Assembly (NCBI GenBank): GCA_020446425.1
Contig: JAGRES010000024.1
Location: forward strand, 1-64,000
Length of the DNA stretch: 64,000 bases
Direction of reading: 5' to 3'
Origin: Sphingobium sp.
GTDB lineage: Bacteria; Pseudomonadota; Alphaproteobacteria; Sphingomonadales; Sphingomonadaceae
Both the position numbers and the translations under genes were made by a program. Shown here one piece after another: positions 57,711 to 64,000 of this stretch (positions within the stretch are counted from its first letter, which is position 1; the number at the start of each line of letters is the position of its first letter). Below the pieces are notes generated by a model. That model was not told the DNA's origin. It ran no database searches and saw only the letters and a list, made by a program, of their open reading frames with translations.

Positions 57711-57790
57711 TCCTTGTCTTTTGTGGCGTTGGGGTGCATAGACGCTTACCTAGCGAATCCGGAGACGGACCAGATTAGACAGGTGCCTGA

Positions 57791-58879
57791 ATGCAGTTCG
57801 ACCATCTTCCCAACCAAGCGGCGTTAAGCGACGCCGAACGCGCCGCCGCCATGGCCAATCCCGCTTTTGGCCGGGTGTTCACCGATCATATGGTCACAAT
57901 CCGCTGGAACGAGAACAAGGGGTGGCACGATGCGCAGGTGCGCGCGCGCGAACCGTTCACGCTCGATCCGGCGTCCGCAGTGCTGCACTATGCGCAGGAG
58001 ATTTTCGAAGGCCTGAAGGCCTATCACGCTCCCGGTGGCGGGATCACCATGTTCCGGCCGGAGGAGAATGCGCGGCGTTTCAAGGAGTCCGCCAAGCGTA
58101 TGGCCATGCCTGAGTTGCCGGAAGAATTGTTCGTGCAGGCCTGCGAGGAAATCATTCGTATTGACCGTAATTGGGTTCCGACCGGCGAGGGCGGCAGCCT
58201 CTATCTGCGGCCCTTCATGTTCGCCAACGAGACTTTCCTCGGGGTGAAGCCTGCGTCGGATTTCATATTCTGTGTGATCGCCTGCCCTGTTGGCGCCTAT
58301 TTCAAGGGCGGCGCCAAGCCAGTCAGCATCTGGGTGTCGGATGATTATTCGCGGGCTGGACCGGGCGGAACTGGCGCAGCCAAATGTGGCGGCAATTATG
58401 CGGCCAGTCTGGTCGCGCAGGCCGAAGCGATCAAACAGGGCTGCGATCAGGTCGTGTTTCTGGATGCCGCCGAGCATAAATGGGTCGAGGAACTGGGCGG
58501 CATGAACCTGTTCTTTGTCTTTGACGACGGCAGCATGGTCACGCCGCCGCTTGGCGGCACGATCCTGCCGGGCATCACGCGCAAGTCGGTGATCCAGCTG
58601 GTACAGGAACAGGGCGTCGATATTCAGGAGCGTCCCTATTCCATAGACGAATGGCGCGCAGACGCGCAAAGCGGCAAGCTGCGTGAAGTTTTTGCTTGTG
58701 GAACCGCTGCTGTGATCGCGGCGGTTGGCGAGGTGAAGTCGACCAAGGGAGACTTCGCTATTGGCGGCTCGCAGACTGGGGCGATGACGATCCAGTTGCG
58801 GGAAAAACTGACCGGTATTCAGCGCAACGAGATCGAAGGCCCCGAAGGCTGGGTGCACAAGGTCAACTTAGACAGCTAA
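57791..58879 (+). CDS. ilvE: Branched-chain amino acid aminotransferase
   Basis: Performs the final transamination making valine, leucine and isoleucine, and the first step of their breakdown. The 362-residue protein is of the larger class IV type: ALHYAQEIFEGLKAYHAPGG (equivalent ALHYGQ), YLRPFMFANETFLGVKPA, the PLP lysine in GAAKCGGNYAASLVAQAEA, and GTILPGITRKSVIQL. Its last 12 bases overlap the 3' end of the DsrE-like gene. Confidence 0.96.
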   Translation: MQFDHLPNQAALSDAERAAAMANPAFGRVFTDHMVTIRWNENKGWHDAQVRAREPFTLDPASAVLHYAQEIFEGLKAYHAPGGGITMFRPEENARRFKESAKRMAMPELPEELFVQACEEIIRIDRNWVPTGEGGSLYLRPFMFANETFLGVKPASDFIFCVIACPVGAYFKGGAKPVSIWVSDDYSRAGPGGTGAAKCGGNYAASLVAQAEAIKQGCDQVVFLDAAEHKWVEELGGMNLFFVFDDGSMVTPPLGGTILPGITRKSVIQLVQEQGVDIQERPYSIDEWRADAQSGKLREVFACGTAAVIAAVGEVKSTKGDFAIGGSQTGAMTIQLREKLTGIQRNEIEGPEGWVHKVNLDS

Positions 58880-59233
58880 CAGGCGCTCGCCGGTTGAGGT
58901 GCTTTGCAGGAACGAAACCGGTCCGCCAACCTGAATGCGCGGGTCGAGACTATCCGCCTCCATGCCAGTGAGCGCCAAGCCGCTCTGGCAGGCGACGATT
59001 TCCATGCCGCTGTCCAGCGCCTCTTCGAGTAGGGACGAAAGGCTGGGCAAACCCTGGGCCACATGTTCCGCATCGCGTGGCGCGGCAATGGGCGGCGCAA
59101 GCAGGCGTACCGCATCAAGCTGTAGAAACAATCGCGCCGGGTGGCCGAGTGCCAGATAGGATGTGGCGAGGGTCAATATGCCGCGAAACCGCTCTGCATC
59201 TTCCGTCAGGATGATGACATTCAGGCTGGGCAT
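58868..59233 (-). CDS. DsrE-like small protein
   Basis: The 121-residue protein resembles the DsrE/DsrF sulfur-carrier fold: [42 protein letters not shown], then LPSLSSLLEEALDSGMEIVACQSGLALTG with a single conserved-looking cysteine near residue 90. Family members relay persulfide sulfur or are peroxiredoxin-like. Its ATG has GGAGGAAGA upstream and overlaps the E1-like gene by 13 bases. This pairing hints at sulfur transfer to an adenylated carrier, which is inference. Confidence 0.78.
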   Translation of the reverse strand: MPSLNVIILTEDAERFRGILTLATSYLALGHPARLFLQLDAVRLLAPPIAAPRDAEHVAQGLPSLSSLLEEALDSGMEIVACQSGLALTGMEADSLDPRIQVGGPVSFLQSTSTGERLLAV

Positions 59234-60006
59234 TCTTCCTCCGCGAGCGCGCTTTCGCTGCACGCCGGGCAGGCCGGATCTGTGGGAATATTGAGCGTGC
59301 GGAAACGAAGCGAGAGCAGATCGGCAATCAGCAGCTTGCCAGCGCTGTCCTCGCCAAAGGGCACGAGCGCGCGGATAGCTTCGAGTGCGGCCAGGCTGCC
59401 TAGTACGCCGGTCAGCGCACCCAATACGCCCTGTTCGGCGCAGCTGGCTTCGGCTCGCGCCGGGTCTTCGCCTACGAGGCAGCGGTAGCAGGGTTGCTCC
59501 GGCTCCCAGCCGCGATAGACACTGAGCTGCCCTTCGAACTGGCCCACTGCGGCCGAGACGAGCGGGATGCGCAACCGTGTCGCGGCATCACTGACGATCA
59601 GGCGCGTCGTGAAATTATCGCATCCGTCGATAACGACGTCGCTATGCCGCAGCAGGCTGGCGGCATTATCCGCGTCGAGCCGCTGGATGATCGGAATCAG
59701 CTTCACATCCGGATTGAGCCGCGCGACTGCGTGCATCGCGGCTTCGGCTTTGGGTATGCCCACATCGCTCTCACCGAAGAGAGTTTGGCGTTGCAGGTTG
59801 GACAGGTCGACAACATCATCGTCGATTACGCGGATAGACCCGACACCGGCACCTGCGAGATACTGTATGAGCGGGCAGCCAATGCCACCTGCGCCGACGA
59901 CCGTGACGTGCGCGGCGAGCAGCTGCGCCTGCCCTGCACCGCCAATTTCCTTCAGGACAATATGGCGTGCATAACGGTCAAGCTGGTCGTCGGTGAGCGT
60001 GTTCAT
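59221..60006 (-). CDS. HesA/MoeB/ThiF family adenylyltransferase (E1-like)
   Basis: Members adenylate the C-terminal Gly of ubiquitin-like sulfur carriers such as MoaD or ThiS. The 261-residue protein has the nucleotide motif [21 protein letters not shown] (about residues 34-54), [25 protein letters not shown] and paired zinc cysteines CYRCL and CPACSE. No rhodanese domain follows. MoeB or ThiF identity cannot be settled. It overlaps dut upstream by ATGA and the DsrE-like gene downstream by 13 bases. Confidence 0.9.
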   Translation of the reverse strand: MNTLTDDQLDRYARHIVLKEIGGAGQAQLLAAHVTVVGAGGIGCPLIQYLAGAGVGSIRVIDDDVVDLSNLQRQTLFGESDVGIPKAEAAMHAVARLNPDVKLIPIIQRLDADNAASLLRHSDVVIDGCDNFTTRLIVSDAATRLRIPLVSAAVGQFEGQLSVYRGWEPEQPCYRCLVGEDPARAEASCAEQGVLGALTGVLGSLAALEAIRALVPFGEDSAGKLLIADLLSLRFRTLNIPTDPACPACSESALAEEECPA

Positions 60007-60458
60007 GCGCTTTTCACTCCGGTCGAACCAAAGCCTCCTTCGCCTCGCAGTGTATCATCCAGTTCAGCGACTTCAAGGAAGGCCGCAAGTTGCACTGGCG
60101 CGGCCACCAATTGGGCGATGCGGTCTCCCCGGCGGATCGGGAAAGTTTCGCTGCCCAGATTGATCATGATGATCTTGAGCTCGCCGCGGTAATCGCTGTC
60201 GATGGTGCCGGGCGTATTGGGCAGCGATATGCCATGCTTGAGCGCGAGGCCAGAGCGCGGGCGTACCTGGATCTCATATCCATCGGGGATGGCCATCGCG
60301 AAACCTGTCGCGACGGCATGACGTCCGCCAGGTGCGAGGTCTATATCTTCGGCGGAGACGACATCCATTCCGGCGGCACCGGCGGTGGCATAAGCGGGGG
60401 TGGGAAGGCCTTGCCCATGGGGCAGGCGCTTGAGGCGAATCTCGATAGGGTTGGTCAT
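60003..60458 (-). CDS. dut: dUTP diphosphatase
   Basis: Hydrolyses dUTP to dUMP, keeping uracil out of DNA and feeding dTMP synthesis. The 151-residue trimeric-type enzyme has its five motifs: [20 protein letters not shown] (in [13 protein letters not shown]), [20 protein letters not shown] and the C-terminal [10 protein letters not shown]. It lies 4 bases after coaBC, with its stop overlapping the E1-like gene start. Confidence 0.97.
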   Translation of the reverse strand: MTNPIEIRLKRLPHGQGLPTPAYATAGAAGMDVVSAEDIDLAPGGRHAVATGFAMAIPDGYEIQVRPRSGLALKHGISLPNTPGTIDSDYRGELKIIMINLGSETFPIRRGDRIAQLVAAPVQLAAFLEVAELDDTLRGEGGFGSTGVKSA

Positions 60459-60462
60459 AATA

Positions 60463-61695
60463 TTACTCTAGACGAGCGGTGATGCGTTCGACCAGCCTGT
60501 TCGCGACTTCATCCTTGGGAAGATTTTCCCAACTTTCCGTATGCGCTTCGGTGACAAGGTGCACGCAGTTGTGCGATCCGCCCATTACGTCACCCGATAC
60601 GTCATTGGCGACGATCATGTCGCAGCCCTTGCGCGTCAATTTGGCGCGCGCATGGTCAACGACATTCTCGGTCTCTGCGGCGAAGCCGATGAGCAGGGGC
60701 GGACGCTTTTCCGATTTGGCGATGGTTGCCAAAATGTCGGGATTTTCCGCCAGCGGCAGGGGGGCAGGCGCACCGCTGCCGTCCTTCTTGATCTTCTGCC
60801 CAGCCTCGCTTGCCGCGCGCCAGTCCGCCACGGCGGCGACCATGATGGCGGCATCGGCTGGCAAGGTGCCTTGTACGGCGGCCAGCATTTCTCGCGCTGT
60901 CAGCACGTCGACACGGGTCACGCCCGGCGGCGTATCGAGATTGACCGGCCCGGCGACCAGCGTCACGCGCGCTCCGGCTTTTGCGGCGGCGGCGGCGATG
61001 GCGAAACCCTGTTTGCCCGAGGAGCGATTGGCGATGTAACGCACCGGATCTATTGGCTCATGTGTTGGCCCGGCGGTCACAAGGACATGCTTGCCCGCGA
61101 GCGGCATGTCGGCGGCGAAATCCGGCTGCCCCGCAAGGATGTCCGCAGGGTTCGGATTGGCGAGCAGCTGCTTGGTCTTTTCGGCAATGGCGGGCGGTTC
61201 GGGCAGGCGGCCCTCGCCATATTCGCCACACGCCATCGGCCCGCTGTCCGGGTCCATGATATGGATGCCGTCACGCTCCAGCTGGGCGATATTGCGGCGC
61301 GTCGCCACATGTTCCCACATGCGCACATTCATCGCGGGAACGGCCAGCACGGGCTTGTCGGTGGCGAGCAATATGGTGGTGGCAAGGTCGTCAGCGATGC
61401 CGCCCGCCATTTTCGCGATGATGTTGGCGGTGGCGGGGCTGACGACGATCAGGTCCGCCTCACGGCTGAGCTGGATATGGCCGATCTCGCGCTCTTCCTT
61501 GAGGTCGAACATATTGCCATACACATGGTCTTCGGTGAGCACGCCCAGCGACAATGGTGTGACGAACTCCTTGGCGCTTTCCGTCATCACTGCGCGCACG
61601 GCAATGCCATCCTTGCGCAGCAGGCGCACCAGCTCCAGCGACTTATAGGCGGCGATCCCGCCCGAGACGATCAAGAGAACGCGCTTCGTTGTCAT
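60463..61695 (-). CDS. coaBC: Bifunctional CoaBC (4'-phosphopantothenoylcysteine synthetase/decarboxylase)
   Basis: Joins cysteine to 4'-phosphopantothenate and decarboxylates the product, two steps of CoA synthesis. The 410-residue protein has the FMN decarboxylase half ([20 protein letters not shown], then [26 protein letters not shown]) and the synthetase half ([31 protein letters not shown], then DMIVANDVS). The ATG at 61695 is chosen by homology. It follows sulP by 53 bases and leads into dut. Confidence 0.96.
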   Translation of the reverse strand: MTTKRVLLIVSGGIAAYKSLELVRLLRKDGIAVRAVMTESAKEFVTPLSLGVLTEDHVYGNMFDLKEEREIGHIQLSREADLIVVSPATANIIAKMAGGIADDLATTILLATDKPVLAVPAMNVRMWEHVATRRNIAQLERDGIHIMDPDSGPMACGEYGEGRLPEPPAIAEKTKQLLANPNPADILAGQPDFAADMPLAGKHVLVTAGPTHEPIDPVRYIANRSSGKQGFAIAAAAAKAGARVTLVAGPVNLDTPPGVTRVDVLTAREMLAAVQGTLPADAAIMVAAVADWRAASEAGQKIKKDGSGAPAPLPLAENPDILATIAKSEKRPPLLIGFAAETENVVDHARAKLTRKGCDMIVANDVSGDVMGGSHNCVHLVTEAHTESWENLPKDEVANRLVERITARLE

Positions 61696-61748
61696 GCGCC
61701 GTGTCTGCACCGGATGCTGCGCGCTGTCCAGCCCGCCGCGCGATCCGT

Positions 61749-63236
61749 TCAATGCCCTACAGTACCGAGACTTTCGAACGGCCTTTGATGCTCGCCATAT
61801 TTGTCGACCAGTGTCGCGCTGGCTTCGTTGAGGCCGATCAGCTCCACGCTCTTGCCCTCGCCGCGCAGGCGCATGACGATCTTGTCGATCATGCCGGTGG
61901 CCGAGATGTCCCAGAAATGCGCTTCGTGCATATCAATCACCACCTTGTCGACATCGGCTTCGTTGAACTCCATCGCTTCGTAGAGCATGTCGACCGAGCC
62001 GAAGAAAATCTGCCCGCCGATGGTATAGCGACGCGTTGTGCCTTCCTTGCTCAGCTCGATAGTGACGAGCTGCCGCACTTTCCAGGCAAAGAAGATGCCT
62101 GAGAGCAGCACGCCGGTCAGCACGCCGATGGAAAGGTCGTGCGTGGCGACGACCATGACCACGGTGGCGATCATGACGATATTGGAGGGCCAGGGGTGAT
62201 GGGCGATCTCGGTGAAGCTCTTCCAGCGGAAGGTGCTGATCGAGACGAAGACCATGACCGCGACGAGTGCGGGCATCGGAATGCGCGCCACCCAGTCGCC
62301 CAGTGCTACGATGAGGATCAGCAGCATCACACCAGCCACAAAGGTGGAGAGACGGCGGCGCCCGCCCGATTTGATGTTGATGACCGACTGGCCGATCATC
62401 GCGCAGCCACCCATGCCGCCGATGAAGCCGGTCGCGAAATTGGCGACGCCCTGACCCCAGGTTTCGCGGCGCTTGTCGCTGCGGGTCTCGGTCATGTCGT
62501 CGACGATGGAGGCGGTCAGCAGCGATTCCAGCAGGCCGACTGCGGCCATTGCGGCGGAATAGGGTGCGATAATCTGCAATGTCTCGAACGTCAGCGGTAC
62601 CTGCGGCAGGTGCAGGCTGGGCGGCGCATCGGGCAGTGCGCCCATCTGGCCGACCGTGAACACATCGAGGCCCATGGAGATGCTGGCAATGGCAAGCAGG
62701 ATGATCGCGACGAGCGGCGCGGGGACGGCGGTGGTAAGGCGCGGCAGGCCATAGATAATCGCGAGACCGGCGGCAACCATCGCGTAGGTGGTGACGGTCG
62801 CTGCTTCGCCAGTCAGCTGCGGCAGCTGCGCCATGAAGATGAGGATGGCGAGCGCGTTGACGAAGCCGGTGATGACCGAGCGCGAGACAAAGCGCATCAG
62901 AAGGTCGAGCCGCAGCAGCGCGGCGAGCCATTGGAATATGCCCATCAATATGGTCGCGGCGAACAGATATTCGACGCCATGATCGCGCACCAGCGGCACG
63001 ACAAGAACGGCGACAGCAGCGGTAGCAGCCGAGATCATGCCGGGGCGGCCACCCACCAGCGATATGATGACGGCGATCGAGAAGCTGGCGTATAGCCCAA
63101 CGCGCGGATCGACCCCGGCGATGATCGAAAAGCCGATAGCTTCGGGGATCAGCGCCAGCGCGACGACGAGGCCGGAGAGAAACTCCGCGCGCGGATTGGA
63201 TAGCCAGTCGCGGCGAAAATCGCTGTGAAGTGCCAT
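61749..63236 (-). CDS. SulP family anion transporter with STAS domain
   Basis: The 495-residue protein has 10-12 spans starting with [34 protein letters not shown], the SulP signature. A C-terminal STAS domain runs from about residue 400 ([28 protein letters not shown]). Members carry sulfate, bicarbonate or related anions; the substrate here is unknown. No carbonic anhydrase is adjacent. It is the first gene of the leftward run sulP-coaBC-dut-hesA-dsrE. Confidence 0.92.
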   Translation of the reverse strand: MALHSDFRRDWLSNPRAEFLSGLVVALALIPEAIGFSIIAGVDPRVGLYASFSIAVIISLVGGRPGMISAATAAVAVLVVPLVRDHGVEYLFAATILMGIFQWLAALLRLDLLMRFVSRSVITGFVNALAILIFMAQLPQLTGEAATVTTYAMVAAGLAIIYGLPRLTTAVPAPLVAIILLAIASISMGLDVFTVGQMGALPDAPPSLHLPQVPLTFETLQIIAPYSAAMAAVGLLESLLTASIVDDMTETRSDKRRETWGQGVANFATGFIGGMGGCAMIGQSVINIKSGGRRRLSTFVAGVMLLILIVALGDWVARIPMPALVAVMVFVSISTFRWKSFTEIAHHPWPSNIVMIATVVMVVATHDLSIGVLTGVLLSGIFFAWKVRQLVTIELSKEGTTRRYTIGGQIFFGSVDMLYEAMEFNEADVDKVVIDMHEAHFWDISATGMIDKIVMRLRGEGKSVELIGLNEASATLVDKYGEHQRPFESLGTVGH

Positions 63237-63330
63237 GATGTCAGAACCCTGTTTGGAAATGCGCAGTCATTGCTGCGATGCAATATAGGCGCGGTTTAGG
63301 GGTTTGAGCGAGGAATGCAAGGCTGGTGGT

Positions 63331-64000
63331 TCAGCCGAGCAGATACATTGCTCCCGCTCCAATAGCAGCGGCGATCAGCGCAACACCGCCATAACGCACC
63401 AGCCAGCCGCCCTTCCATTCCATCATCCGCACCTCGGGCAGCGGTGGCGGAGGCGGTGCGCCGCCGGGTTCTGGGAACTTGTCCTCGATGCGGCGAATGA
63501 GGCTGGGCAGGCGCTGCAGCGTGCGCCAGTTCTCGACCAGCATATCGGCGGCCTTCGCCTCCGGCCCAAGCTCGTCGCGCATCCATTCCTTCACATAGGG
63601 GCCGCTGACGTCCCACATGTTGATCTCGGGATGCAGCGTGGTCGCAACGCCTTCGACCATCACCATCGTCTTTTGCAGCAGCAGCAGGTGGGGCTGCGTT
63701 TCCATATCGAAATCGCGCGTAATGGCGAACAGCCCGTCGAGCATCTGTCCGACAGACAGCTCGCTCACCGGCTTGCCGCGCATCGGCTCGCCCACGGCGC
63801 GCAGAGCTGTCGCGAACTCCTCGACATTATGATGCGCGGGCACATATTGCGCCTCGAAATGGATCTCGGCGACGCGCTTGTAGTTGCCGGTGATAAGGCC
63901 GTAGAGGATTTCTGCCAGCCATGTGCGGGCGCGCCGGTCGATCCGGCCCATGATACCGAAGTCGATGGCCGCGATCTCGCCACCGGGCGTGACGAACAGA
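63331..64000 (-). CDS. ubiB: UbiB family protein, C-terminal part (cut by window edge)
   Basis: An ABC1/ADCK-like atypical kinase needed for ubiquinone synthesis. Only the last part is present, about 222 residues; translation in the final bases of the window gives GGEIAAIDFGIMGRID, containing the magnesium-binding DFG motif. After this come the helical C-lobe and a final membrane span (VALIAAAIGAGAMYLLG) preceded by a proline run (about 63450). The start lies beyond 64000. It is downstream of sulP divergent region on the same strand, with 94 bases between. Confidence 0.92.
   Translation of the reverse strand, partial: LFVTPGGEIAAIDFGIMGRIDRRARTWLAEILYGLITGNYKRVAEIHFEAQYVPAHHNVEEFATALRAVGEPMRGKPVSELSVGQMLDGLFAITRDFDMETQPHLLLLQKTMVMVEGVATTLHPEINMWDVSGPYVKEWMRDELGPEAKAADMLVENWRTLQRLPSLIRRIEDKFPEPGGAPPPPPLPEVRMMEWKGGWLVRYGGVALIAAAIGAGAMYLLG

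Noticed and set aside
60541-61788. 415-codon open frame on the plus strand, and similar frames over sulP, clpB and ilvE
   Set aside because: All mirror well-recognised genes (coaBC, sulP, clpB, ilvE) and give compositionally odd products.

Overview
The window is a stretch of ordinary bacterial chromosome, most likely from a sphingomonad (Alphaproteobacteria, Sphingomonadales). The grounds are the moderately GC-rich codon use, a SciP/DUF1153 cell-cycle regulator, DUF2093, a HIG1-type twin-membrane-span protein, a large TonB-dependent receptor with a VVVTGSRI-type plug start, PduO-type adenosyltransferase, the DUF898/M48 pair, and the style of the proteins generally. Genus was not determined. 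Genes are tightly packed on both strands (71 coding regions called). No tRNA, rRNA, CRISPR array, prophage, transposase or integrase was recognised. No gap without a gene exceeds 300 bases; the longest are 17794-18090 and 36713-36984.

Layout. 1-5.8 kb: a MOSC protein, a REP-like double hairpin, then a leftward operon yihY-like / fabI / GNAT / aroC / small membrane protein, plus a CbpA-type DnaJ. 5.9-10.1 kb: pdxH coupled to a cation diffusion facilitator, a serine hydrolase, a small cysteine-bearing membrane protein, and mnmA. 10.2-16 kb: sciP with an unknown small gene in front, a GlsB-type membrane protein, and an RND efflux adaptor plus pump behind a palindromic operator candidate. 16-25.5 kb: DUF445, glutathione peroxidase, cold-shock protein, murA, HNH nuclease, gluQRS, HIG1 protein, cobalamin adenosyltransferase, 3-hydroxyacyl-CoA dehydrogenase, rlpA, argB. 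25.5-36.7 kb: the coupled run yggT-yggU-folD-NTF2-marC, a possibly acquired VOC gene, two OmpA-type proteins, a CorC/HlyC-type protein, a three-gene envelope cluster containing a 39-residue membrane protein, divergent purD and xseA, DUF2093, and an M23 lipoprotein. 37-50.7 kb: TonB-dependent receptor, an unknown secreted protein, clpB, DUF983, class IV and class I aminotransferases, msrA, DUF1993, and the leftward thrS-infC-alkB operon. 50.8-57.7 kb: DUF898-M48-hydrolase-TPR operon, a SIMPL protein, and modABC behind a Mo-box. 57.8-64 kb: ilvE, then the leftward run sulP-coaBC-dut-hesA-dsrE, and the 3' part of ubiB at the edge.

How the genes work together. Most encode core metabolism (shikimate, fatty acid, purine, folate, arginine, branched-chain amino acids, CoA, ubiquinone), translation and tRNA modification, envelope upkeep, and defence against oxidative or alkylation damage. 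Many neighbours share ATGA stop/start overlaps, implying translational coupling.

No wholly new system was found. The best leads are: infC apparently starting on AUA; an M23 lipoprotein whose only sensible start is a CTG within CTGA; a modABC operon with a near-consensus Mo-box, a short ModC without a TOBE domain and an apparently membrane-tethered ModA; the unannotated-looking 39-residue membrane protein; and purD and xseA starting 7 bases apart on opposite strands.
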